From: Phaffia rhodozyma | Lineage: Eukaryota > Basidiomycota > Tremellomycetes > Cystofilobasidiales > Mrakiaceae | Reading direction: 5' to 3' | Assembly: GCA_014706385.1 (NCBI GenBank) | Contig: JACGZH010000010.1 | Coordinates: forward strand, 186,001 to 250,000 | Length of the DNA: 64,000 nt | In this document: positions 12,509-22,575 of the stretch, piece after piece | Layout of the letters: each line of letters opens with the position of its first letter | How positions within the stretch are numbered: position 1 is the first letter of the stretch | Program-made: the position numbers and the translations under genes | The notes under the pieces: model-generated | What the model was told of the DNA's origin: nothing | What the model saw: only the letters and a program-made list of their open reading frames with translations | The model's database searches: none

Positions 12509-15500
12509 ATGTCCATCCTGAACCCGTTCAAGAGAAAACATATGCCTACATCGGACGAATTGCCTTCTTATAATACACCACAAGGTACCTCTTCCTATAA
12601 GAGACGGCAGCTGGCCGCTCTTTCACCTTCAAATGGTCGCGTCTCGCTCTCTACAACCTTTCTGGATCCAACTGGTAAGTCGACCTCTGTTTAGTCTCAT
12701 GCTCCCGTTGGTCAAGAGAGGGTTGGAAGGCCAATGTTTATTCATCTCCCGCTCTCCTCTCGTCCTTATCACCCGTTGCCTGCATACTTACATACACACC
12801 CTCACTCGGGGCAAGACGTTCTCCCAGGCCCGTCCACGTTAGAATCCTTGTCCTCCCACCTCTCTGTCCGAGGCCCCTCCTCTCCTACGGCGCTCTACCG
12901 GTACAACAAGGAACCCAGACACCAGGCTACTTGGGCCCAATCATTCTCGTCCGTCTGGGACAAACTCGCAGAGATTATTCAACCCTCGCCTTCTGCCGCT
13001 CACTCTCCACCTAAACCGTCGTCACGTTCCACAATGGAGAGTGTAGCACTATCCCGCCCGTCTTTTTATCCTTCGTCCGCATCGTCGTCGTCATCATCGA
13101 TGACAACAAAGATACCAGCATCCCATCTGAGAAGCACATCTGACTCCTCAATATCATCCACACCACCGACATCAGCCACCTCTGTCTCCTTTCCCTTCTC
13201 AGCTCGGCGTTTACACGATAGTTCACTTCATGACGACATTCCGCCGACACCTCCACGATCCCGTCCATGGTTAGGGGACATTCAATCCAAGCCGTCTAAG
13301 CTGAGACCCGGATCTGACCTCATCAGCTCTGGGGGCTCCACGCCGACCAGACGAACTGTCCTCAATGGTGGTCTGACAAAGTCGAACAAGAAGAAATCCT
13401 TAGGGTTGGCAGGAAGGAAGTTGGACGCGGGTAGACAGCTCTATGGGGATCTTGCACGTTTAGACAGTACGCCAGTTGGTGGAGGCTCAGGCGGAGGAAG
13501 GAAGGCAGAGTTGGTAAGGGCTTTGGTTCGGAGCGTTTTAGCACGAGATGAAGCCGACGGTAAGACCTTTATCTGGTTGTTTTTCTATATGTTCGATATA
13601 GGAGGTAGTTCTGAAAAAAGGAAAGGCTATGGGTTGAATGGTTGGCAGATAAAGGTGAATATAATCCGGTGGATGACGCGTCGCTAGAGGCTCTGAAGAA
13701 TCTGGTAGCCGGTTAGTCGAGCCCTTGATCTATCTTCTCTGTTATGTTGTTGTTCGAGTCCTTCTGCCTAACAGTACGACGCGGTGTTTTATTTACATTA
13801 GAGAACAGCATGAGGCGAGCTTTGGGAGATACGTCTAACAGGGATAGGTTTATCTCTGGTGGGATTAAGGAGCAGATCCGACGAACCGATGTGGGTCTAT
13901 TTTTCGCTCTTGTTCTACAGAAACTACTCGAATTGGCTTCCTTACCCGTATTGGCTTGACACGTTTATCTTGTGACGATGGAAAGCCCTCGAGTCAATCG
14001 ACATATCTCAACTTTTTAGAGAGATTGAGGTTGAATGAAGCTCGGTCTGCCGCTTCGTATGTCCTCTTCTCTCCGCTCAATCATGCTTAGCGTTTTCTCA
14101 CCGTGGTTCTGTTGTCTATCATTCTTGGTGGCATTTGGCTGTGCGCGCGGGGGTGTTTAAAAAAAATCGAAGGAGGACGACTGATTCAGTTCCGTTCTTG
14201 CCATCGTTTGAGGATCTGAAAGTGGAGGACGAAGACTCGGATGCGAAGATCAAAGCTCGACTCGAGCGAGCTGATGCTGCCAAACGGGTTTGTCCCTTCC
14301 GTTCTCTTTTTTGTTTCTTTTCTGAGATCCCACTGGACGCTTTTTTTTCTCACATTTTGGAACTGACTGAAATGCGCAATCCCGAAAATACACAGGTCCA
14401 ACTTCCTAAAGAACTTACACCCTCTCAAACGCTCGAGGTCGAAAACCTTCTCAGTAACAAGACCCATACATCGAGGTGTGGTCCTGAACAAGTCAGATAC
14501 GACGATCTGTTGAGGTTGAAACCTCAGTGTTGGCTTAACGACGAGGTCATCAATTTTTACGGGCGATTGATTGTGGATGCTGCTGATGCAAGAAGGGAAA
14601 TCGCCCGGGAAGCAGGCACGAACGGGAAGGGAAAGGGAAAGGGGAAAGGAGGACAGGACGGTTGGGAGGGCTACGACGTTCATTACTTTAACACGTTCTT
14701 CTTTGCAAAACTTGAAGAGTTGGGGTATGTGAAAGCTAGACTCGCTCGATGGACCAAGAAGGTTTGTCTAGTTTTTGTGTTGTTTTCTATCCTCTTCTTT
14801 TCTTTTCTTTTCTTTTTCTTCTTCTTCTCTGACCAGTCCTGGCTTGAAATAGATCAATATTTTGGAAAAGGATATGATTCTCGTACCGATAAACATCGGA
14901 AACTCCCATTGGACATGCGCGGTTGTCAATCTAAGGCACAAACGAATAGAGGCTTATGATTCGATGGGTGAAGGCATCGCTCGACGAGTGTTTCGGGTTT
15001 GTCTGGTTTCCTTGATCTGTTTTTTTCTTCTTTCTGCCCCGTTTGAGATGTAGATCAAGTGTTTACTGTTTTCGTGGCATCTAGCTGTTGAGAGATTACC
15101 TTCAGCAGGAATCGATGGAGAAAAGGAAGGTCGACTTTGATTTTACCGGTTGGGTCGACTATACAAACCATGATGTGCGCCCTTTTTTCTCTTTACAGTT
15201 TTCTTTTTCTTTTCTTTTTTCCTTCCCGTTTCACCGTCTCATCCTGATCTTTTTTGCCTCTTCCCATGATGTCTGCTTCCTTGTTGAAATTCGAAAACGA
15301 ACGATACCAAAAGATCACGCCGCAACAGAGAAACGGGTATGACTGTGGGGTGTTTGCTTGTCAGATCATGGAATCCTGTTCGAGAGGTTTAGGACATGGC
15401 ATCTGGGAGTTTTCTCAAAAGAGTCCGTCCCTTGTTTGCTTTACGTTCGTTGTTTTTTTTTTTGAAAAGAGTGACGAAGGCTGACCGTGTTGGGGTATCC

Positions 15501-15784
15501 GTTTCGTTTTCTTCTTTTTGGTCCTTTGGGTCGGTCACGAACAGATGCGCCGTACTTACGACGAAGGATGATGCTCGAGATCGGCAGGTTCGTCCTCCTC
15601 CCCCTCCGAGTTTCTCTTCTGCCCTTCCTTTTCTTTTTCTTTCTTTTGACCGCTCTTTCGCCGGTTCTGACATGTGAATTCGAATTTTGGGTTACCTCCC
15701 CCCCTCCCCCCCCCCAAATTTTTTTCGGGAAACAAAAAAAAACACAGAGCAAAATTACTCAATAATCCAACGAGCAAACCTTGA
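12509..15784 (+). CDS. Ulp1/SENP-type SUMO protease (C48 cysteine peptidase)
   Basis: Multi-exon gene. The ATG at 12509 starts MSILNPFKRKHMPTSDELP. A Ser/Pro-rich N-terminal half (to about 13700) has basic patches (NKKKSLGLAGRKL). The catalytic domain starts near 14400 with LTPSQTLEVENLLSN, then WLNDEVINFYGRLI, VHYFNTFFFAKLEELGY, DMILVPINIGNSHWTCAVV (catalytic His near 14907), EAYDSMGE (Asp near 14957) and ITPQQRNGYDCGVFACQIME (Gln and catalytic Cys, about 15320-15347). The last exons read NAPYLRRRMMLEIG, then a tail ending at TGA 15782-15784. All catalytic residues are present. The family processes SUMO precursors and deconjugates SUMO, often at the nuclear rim. A Gly/Lys insert (NGKGKGKGKGG, near 14630) sits inside the protease domain. 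Introns carry long CT/T tracts. The junctions of the 14.0-14.4 kb exons are the least certain. Confidence 0.85.
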
Positions 15785-15950
15785 TGTAATCCTTCCTATT
15801 GAAAGACTTTTTATTTTTATTTTTATTTTTATTTTCAAGGTTTCCTTCTCATTTTTCGTGCTCGTTCTTCCGTGCTCGTTCTCTCTTTGCTCGCGGTAGT
15901 GATGGCGGTGTTTCGGAAGCTGAAACGGTCGTATATTAAAAAGCTCGGAG

Positions 15951-15979
15951 TCGAATCGAATCGAATCGAATCGAATCGA
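15951..15979 (+). repeat. (TCGAA)n pentanucleotide tandem repeat
   Basis: Nearly six perfect tandem copies of TCGAA, in the spacer downstream of the SUMO protease. Confidence 0.9.
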
Positions 15980-16149
15980 GGTAAAAGTCTGACAGACAGA
16001 TAGACGGATAGACATCCCGAAGAAGGAGACAAGGAAAAGAGAGAGAGAGAACAAGAGAAAGAGAAAGAAGGGAAGAAAGAAAAGGGAGGAAAGGAAGAAG
16101 AATGTGTTATCGAAGGTGTATGATAAACTAGGATATGATAGGATATGAA

Positions 16150-16165
16150 GGGGGGGGGGGGGGGG
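16150..16165 (+). repeat. G16 homopolymer
   Basis: Sixteen consecutive G within a long purine tract. Length is likely variable and may be an assembly-sensitive spot. Confidence 0.85.
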
Positions 16166-16303
16166 AAAGAAAGAAAGAGACCCTCCATCACCGGAAGGAG
16201 AGAGGGAGGACCTCTCCGGGGGAAACCAGATCAAAAGGTTGGGAGGAAGCAAACAAACGTTTCTTTCTAAGACTCCATAAAGCAGGAAGGGAACGGAAAG
16301 AAA

Positions 16304-16331
16304 GGAGGAGGAGGAGGAGGAGGAGGAGGAA
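16304..16331 (+). repeat. (GGA)n trinucleotide repeat
   Basis: About nine GGA units in the purine-rich spacer. Confidence 0.85.
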
Positions 16332-16619
16332 GAGAGCCGATACATTGATAAAGGAGGTATAGGGTTGCCCTCTTGGATTTAGATTAAAGAGAAAAAGATT
16401 TATAAAAAGAAATTGTTCTAGAACGAAACGAACCCCACACCACACACACTCGCACGCACACCCCCGCGCAGAGACAGACAGACATACATAGATAGATACA
16501 TACAGAACCAGTAAGCAAAGAGAGAGGAAAGGAGGAGAATTTCGCGGCTGAAGAGAGGGAGGAAGAGAGAGAGAGAGAGCGAGAGAAGAAAAGAGAGAGA
16601 AGATGAAGAAACTCGAGAG

Positions 16620-19600
16620 TTAAGCACCTTCAAGAGCCTCAGACACCGGACTGATCCCCCAGATTGGTCCACCTGTGCCGGCCGGACCGAAGGTCTGCCC
16701 TCGTTTTCTCTGAATCTGGATGAGCATCGCGCCGTTCCCTAGGTCTTTTGATCGGTTGGTCCCGGGACCCTCGTACGAGTCGTCCTGGCCACCGGCGAGA
16801 TCTTTGCCTATGCTGGCCCCGCCGCCGCCGCCGCTTTTGACGGACCGTTCGAGCTCGAGCTCGACAGCTCTTAACGTTCGGCTCGTCCGGCCGAGGAGGT
16901 TCTCGAGTGAATCTAGACCTTGACGGAGTTCATCCCTGAACGATTCGAGATCCTGCCTGGTGAGATCAGAGTGAACGTGATGTCTGGACAGGTCGGCAGG
17001 ACCTCTGTCGTAGCCTATTGAGGATGAAGACCCAGGGGCGTTCGGGTTGGAGTTATTGTTGGAGTAGTGACTAGAGTTGAACGAGCGATATCCTTCGGAA
17101 GGCGATGGAAGGATCGGCGGTGGAGAATGCCGATGCTGTTGCTGTTGATGATGCCGGTGGTGAAGATCGAGCATGGGAGGTGTGCTAGATCTTGATGCGC
17201 CAGTACCACCGGTGCCACCGGCACCTGCTCCTCCTCCTCCGCCACCACCGCTCAGCGAAGGTAGCGGACCGTTCTGATGACGTCTGGGCGATCGAAGCAA
17301 GGTCGAAGGAGGAGGTAGCCTGGCGCTCATCCCTGAGGAGTTCATGTTTGCTCTCGACTGGGGACCACCTTCGTGTCCGCCTGGCCCGCCGAACGGACTG
17401 GGCTCTCGCCCGGCCAACGAACCTCTATCGCCGCCGCCGATCAGGGGTGGAAGTTCAAGCGTGTTTCCACCAGAGAGCCTTCTCTGTCGGCCACCCGTTT
17501 GGGAATCCCTGTCCCTAGAAGGAAGAGAGGGCGGAGGGGTCGGCCGAGTGTTGGGCGGAGGATGAGCGGCGGAATGAATGGAATCTTCTGTGTCGCTGAG
17601 CATGTCGTAGTCGTCATCGTCGACGGCGGAGGCGGCGGCAGCAGGTTGGGTAGAATCTGGGTCGAGCATCGCTTGAGACTTTCGTTTTCGACCTCTGGCG
17701 TTCGATGTTGTCCCTCGGCCGTTCGAGCTGGGCGTGGCCGAGGTGAAGGAGGAAGCGTGTTGGATCGAGGGGTGGGCCGATGACGGCGGTGGGGGGGTCG
17801 GTCCGGATTGAGGTTGGTAGTGTTGGGAGGACTGGGACCGAGAGACCGAGATTAACGCCTCGGCCGCGTCCTGCTGTTGGGAGTCGTCGTCCTTGTGCTG
17901 AGAAGAGGGAGGAAGAAGTAAAGAAGAAAGTGTTCAGATGTCGGATGGAGGAACAAGACGTAGGGGAAGATGGGAGAGAAGGTAGGAAGAGAGACAAAGA
18001 GAGAGAGAGAGAGAGAGGAGAAGAGGAAGAGGAAAGACTAACGATGGTGTCGTCTCTTCCGATGGGGATACCGACGACGGCAGCAGCGGCAGGCACCCTT
18101 TTCCGCCTTTTGATCACTGTCTTTTTCATGGTGACCGGCCTGGCCTGGTTGTGTAATTTAAAGTAGAGGCCTGGAGAACGCGAAGGGAGGACGGCGTATG
18201 TAGAAAGAGGAGGTGAGTGAACGAGTGAAGGGGGGATTGAAAGAAAAGATATGAAAGATACGAGAGGAAGCACTGACCACAGGCATTACAGGTCGTGTTT
18301 CCTTCGGCGTCTCTTCTCCAGAGCGGGGTGGTACTGGTACCACAGTTGATACAGGTGATGCCTGGGATGTTGACGGCCTGACCGGCCGCTTGGTTGATCG
18401 CCGAGACGAGAGGTGAGGTTGACCGGCAGGCTCCTCCGTCTGGCTCTCCGCCGGCCGGGTTGTTGTTGAGAGAGGGACAACCGGTACAACCGGCCTTGCC
18501 GCCGGTGCCGTTGCAGTGACCATCTCCCGGGCATGTTCCGGCGGACGGACGGGATTGGGCCGGTCGGGGGGACACCACAGGTTTCGGTGAACGGACAGGG
18601 TTTAAGTTTGAGTTCGAGTTCGGGTTCACGTTCGCGTTCACGGGTGATTTTGATTCGATCGGCCCGTGCGGGTATGGACCGAGCGAGGTGTTGGTAGGCG
18701 GAGAGTTTGTTGGGGTGGTGGTGACGCTAGCGATGTGTTTGCTGTCGTCATCGGTGGCGGCGGCAGGCGGCGGAGGAGGAGGAGGACGAAGGGGGGGCGT
18801 ACCGTTGATGGTGCCGGTAGCGGATGGATGGTCTCTGTGGTTTGATCTGTCGAGAGGTCTGGGAAAGACGGTGTGTGCGGACCTGGGTGGCGAGTGGTCG
18901 ACCATGGATGGATGATGGACTGCGAGGGATGACTGTGGGTTGACTGATGGTAGTAGATGACGTCGTGCGAGATCGATGGCGAACATGGTGGGGAAAGGAT
19001 GAGTGGATGAACGAACGAACGAATGGATGGATGATAGCGAGGAGAGAAGAGAAAAGAAAGCCGGAAGAGACCGAGCGGGATTTGATGGGAGAGATAAGAT
19101 TTGAAAGTGTGGGTGTGGGTGTTTTTTTTTAAAGGAGATTAGCGAGCGGTGTGCGAGAGAGAGAGAGAGGGAGAGAGCGAGGGTTGATCAGTTAGGATGG
19201 TACGTGTGAGAGTGAGTGAGAGAGAACACCAGGACACAGCAACACGACCAACAGAGCGACCAACAGAGAGAACGGTTGGAACCGATCGATAGAAGGGAAG
19301 AGATAAAGAGAATGAGGATGAAAAAAGATAGCACCCCAGGGAACAAGGCGGTGCTGACCAAGAGAGAGAGGGGGGGGAGCACAGACAGACGACACCAGGA
19401 TGGATGAATGGATGAATGATTCTATTCTCTTTTCTCTCTTGAGCCTTGTGCCAGAGAGTGTGTGTGCGTGTGTGTGTGTGTGTGCGTGTGTGTGTGTGTG
19501 CGTGTGTGTGTGTGTGCGTACGAAAGAGACACACACGAAAGAGGAAAGACGATGAACACCAAGAACACACACGTCCTGCCGGCGGTGTGTGTGCCGGGTC

Positions 19601-20060
19601 GCAAGAGAAAAGCGAGCCGATAAGATTTAGATACGATAGGCCGAATTTCTCGTTTTTCTTTGTTCCCCTCTTCTTCCCTCGAGTGGTCGGCGTGTGTGAG
19701 TGTGTGAGTGTGTGCGATCGATAGGACACACACACACTCACACACATATCACCTCGAGTTCGTTCATCAGATGGCCATCCAAGCTCGCACAGAGCACAAA
19801 AAGATCAGACCACTCGAAGAACGCCGAAGAAAACGGAAGAGAACCACAGGACAGAGAACCCAACAAGAGAAGAACAAGAGAGAGAAAAAAAAAACCGCCT
19901 GCCCCCGCCCCCAAGAAGAAAAGAAGGAAAAGGAATGATAGTAATAAAAAAAAAATACAAAGAACTAACGTCGGTGATCCAACTCGTCAAACGAACTGGA
20001 CGCGTACGGACTGGCTTCCGGAATATGATACCTCGTGGCCGAGCTCTGGCTGGACGACAT
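16620..20060 (-). CDS. Iron-responsive GATA-type repressor with Fe-GATA cysteine motif (Cir1/Fep1/SreA/Urbs1 class)
   Basis: Proposed exons, minus strand: 20060-19970, 18943-18278, 18170-18043, 17897-16620, in frame for 720 aa. A cysteine motif C-X5-C-X8-C-X2-C (Cys 168, 174, 183, 186; CPGDGHC...CTGC) is the hallmark of fungal iron GATA repressors. One GATA finger follows, C-X2-C-X17-C-X2-C (Cys 228-252; CINCGTSTTPLWRRD...CNACG), continuing across a splice into GLYFKLHNQARPVTMKKT and a basic KRRKR tail. A long Pro/Ser/Gly/His-rich C-terminus contains a predicted coiled coil (DLESFRDELRQGLDSLENLL), the region type used for Tup1 recruitment in Fep1. Family members repress siderophore and iron-uptake genes when iron is plentiful. 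I see one finger only, as in Cryptococcus Cir1. The first intron (1026 nt) is unusual; if it is not used, translation would start at 18986 (MFAIDLARR), giving 704 aa. Confidence 0.8.
19093..19101 (+). promoter_or_regulatory. GATAAGATT motif, copy 1 (intron 1 of the GATA gene)
   Basis: Nine-base match containing the GATAA core that GATA factors bind; preceded by A (AGATAA). Binding is inference. Confidence 0.4.
19459..19519 (+). repeat. (TG)n tract with CG interruptions
   Basis: About 60 nt of alternating TG with interspersed CG steps, within intron 1 of the GATA gene. Alternating purine-pyrimidine sequence of this length can adopt Z-DNA. Confidence 0.9.
19619..19627 (+). promoter_or_regulatory. 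GATAAGATT motif, copy 2 (intron 1 of the GATA gene)
   Basis: Same nine bases as copies 1, 3 and 4; preceded by C. Binding is inference. Confidence 0.4.
19692..19747. repeat. Inverted repeat of TG and CA arms (potential hairpin)
   Basis: A GTGTGTGAGTGTGTG-type arm (19692-19714) faces a CACACACACTCACACAC-type arm (19726-19747) across a short loop containing CGATCGAT. The interrupting GAG/CTC steps partly match, so this is more than two random dinucleotide tracts. Confidence 0.65.
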
Positions 20061-20136
20061 GCTTCGTGCTTGCTCTCTGATAGACCGCTCGGTGTGTGTG
20101 CTGGTCGATAGGCAACAGAGAACACACTCGCTATCG

Positions 20137-20145
20137 AATCTTATC
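20137..20145 (-). promoter_or_regulatory. GATAAGATT motif, copy 3
   Basis: Reverse-strand copy, 77 nt upstream of the proposed GATA-gene ATG. Its flanking base makes it GGATAA, a weaker fit to the usual consensus. Confidence 0.4.
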
Positions 20146-20218
20146 CGAGGGGGAAAAAAAGGACGAGGGAATTTTTAGCCGTGTTAGGGTTATAATTTCC
20201 CAGCCAGCCCATTCGTCC

Positions 20219-20227
20219 GATAAGATT
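20219..20227 (+). promoter_or_regulatory. GATAAGATT motif, copy 4
   Basis: Forward copy about 160 nt upstream of the proposed GATA-gene ATG; preceded by C. Confidence 0.4.
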
Positions 20228-20304
20228 ACGCCTCTGCCTGCGCCCGCCGGGGGGGGGGGGAGATGGTCGATCGAGGCAGGCTGGTTCCTGCTCTCTTTTC
20301 TTGC

Positions 20305-20364
20305 GTACACGCACGCACACGCACACACGCACACACGCACACACACACACACGCACACACACAC
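20305..20364 (+). repeat. (CA)n tract with CG interruptions
   Basis: About 60 nt, mirror counterpart of the TG tract at 19459-19519. Confidence 0.9.
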
Positions 20365-20729
20365 GTCTTCTCTGGAATCATCTTCTGTACGTTCGCGTCT
20401 AGTGCACAAAAATCAAAGAGAAAAGAAAAGAAAGGAAAGAGCGCAAAGAACCAAGGAAGCCTCGTCGCTTGTCTCATCGGGGTGGGACTTGGTAGTGTCT
20501 TCGAAGAGAGCGACGACTTAGTTAATTATTTGATTATCTCTTTCATGGTTAAATTCAAATAACCCACACCACATCCTTACCTTAAGGTGACGCGCGTGTC
20601 TGTCGTGTCTCCCCTCTCCTTGTCCTCCTCCTCGTCCTTGGAGCGATCACCATACTGCCAACAAGCATACCCAGTACATCTCGTTCACTCGTGCTAGCAC
20701 GCACATCACACACACTCACACACACACAG

Positions 20730-21350
20730 ATGGCTTCGAATCAGATCAGACAGCCAGATCCAACCACCCACATACCCACAGAACCTCTGGCCATCACGGA
20801 AAATATCCCACACCGACCGAAACGAGTGGCAGGACTCGACCCGTCGTTGATCATCTCCGAGCCAAGGTTGAAGAAGAGACGGGACGACCACGATGCACAG
20901 CCCTCAAAGCCCCATTCGAAACACCACCAGGACGTGTGGGATGACCCGGAGGATGTGATGGAGAAAGGAAGAAAGCTGCTGAACGTCGTCAAGTCGGCCA
21001 CAGAGGGGAAAGAGCCAGGGTACGTGCGGATTTCGTGGCTTGTCCTCTAGTTGTCTCCCCCACTAATCCTATCTCGTCCTCTTCCTTTCTTCCTTCCTTC
21101 CTTTCGCTGCCTCTTCTTCTTCTTGTCCTTCCTCCTTTCCATCCCTTAGCGCGAGACTCATCGCCACAGACTTTCTCAGACTGCCAAACAAGAGACAGTA
21201 CCCAAGCTACTACGATGTCATCAAACATCCAGTCTGTCTGGAAGAGATTGAGGTCCGTTCCTCCTGTTCTTCACATTTCCCTCCAGCTTGTTCCTTCCCT
21301 CCTTCCCTCCTTCCGGCTCATCACCAATTATCTTTCCCGTCCCTCCTCCA

Positions 21351-21382
<32 letters not shown>

Positions 21383-22542
21383 GTCCTCGTCCTCATCTTC
21401 CGTCTTCCAACCTCTCACACCTTATTCTAATCAATCTTTATCCACAGGCAAAAATCGAAAACTCTTCATATCCCAATCTAGACACCATCAGAGCAGAGAT
21501 CGAACGCGTATTCTGGAACGCGAAGAAATGTACCCCGGTTTCTTCCTTTTCGCTCTTCCTGTTGATACTCCTATCTGACAAGATCTCATGTCTCTCATCC
21601 ATCAAACCAACCAGTCAACATGACGGGCTCTCCTATCTTTCAAGACGCAAAATACCTTCACGTGAGCCAGAACATACCTCTCTCCATTCTTCATACGCAC
21701 CCACTCTTCACTCACCCGTCTCGCTCCCCTTCCCCCTACCCTTCTTCTCCTTTTGGCATCAACAGAAACTCGCGAAACAGACTTATGCCGCTCTCACATC
21801 TCCGAACCCACCTCCTACAGTCTCCACCGAGCTAGAACATGACGAGGACCAAGAAGACGAGGACGACAACAATACCAACAACGACACTCAACCAATCGCG
21901 TCGACAAGCTCGAAACCAAAGAGAGGCCTGCCCGTCCATCTCAAACTGCTTGCCGCACCAGGCATTCATAAACAAAAGCGCGTCCTCCCAGACGCGCACA
22001 TCGAGACCGAAGGTTCCGGTGGGAAAAAACCGAAAAAGGTCAACGTGTGGAAGTTGCTGAAGAACCGGCTGGAAAAAGTTGTCGCGAAAAAAGACAAGAC
22101 GTTAGTGATTCTCTGTCAGAGATGTATCGTCTTCTCCGTTCTTTTCTTTCTCCTAACCCGCGTCGTTCGCTCTCGGTCCAATCCTCCCCTCCATTTTCAG
22201 TGGACGGACACTGGCGACAGAATTCATGGATCTTCCCAAAAAAGCAATGTACCCTGATTATTACGAGACCATCAAACGACCCAGAGCCTTCAACACCGTT
22301 TTCGTTCGTTTCCATTCCCTCCTCTTCCTCCTCTTGTCTTCCCCGACACCCACTCACAGATGTTTGTCCACCCCGAACAGACCAAACTGAAGAGGTCTGA
22401 ATACGATCTAGTCGATGATTTTTTGGAAGATGTCGAATACATCTTTTCTAATGCCCTCGAGTTCAACCTGGACGACAGTCAGATGTCAGTCTTCTTTCTC
22501 TTTTTTCTTCTACCTCTTTTCAGCAGGCGCAGAAACAAACCC

Positions 22543-22575
<33 letters not shown>

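Larger units (their letters stand above)
15785..16619. other. Low-complexity spacer between convergent genes
   Basis: 835 nt with no credible gene. It holds (TTTTA)n at 15808-15835, (TCGAA)n at 15951-15979, then about 600 nt that are strongly purine-rich on the + strand, including a run of 16 G at 16150-16165, (GGA)n at 16304-16331 and GA tracts near 16570-16600. It includes the 3' UTRs of the SUMO protease and the GATA gene. Confidence 0.8.
20061..20729. promoter_or_regulatory. Divergent promoter between the iron GATA gene and the RSC4-like gene
   Basis: 669 nt. It contains two GATAAGATT motifs (20137-20145 reversed, 20219-20227), a G12 run (20249-20260), a (CA)n tract (20305-20364) and a CA-rich leader directly before the ATG at 20730. 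No gene is visible here. Confidence 0.6.

Noticed and set aside
15390..16450. Many overlapping ORFs of 70-196 codons on both strands (for example 15755-16345 minus).
   Set aside because: They are translations of purine/pyrimidine repeats (runs of Ser, Phe, Arg, Lys) or of SUMO-protease introns, with no protein-like features.
19139..19747. A 202-codon minus ORF rich in THTHTH and SLSLSL.
   Set aside because: It is a readout of TG/GA dinucleotide repeats inside the proposed GATA-gene intron.
20281..20380. Short CA/TG arrays considered as telomere-like repeats or a CRISPR-like array.
   Set aside because: They are simple dinucleotide repeats without spacers and without the TTAGGG-type unit of fungal telomeres.
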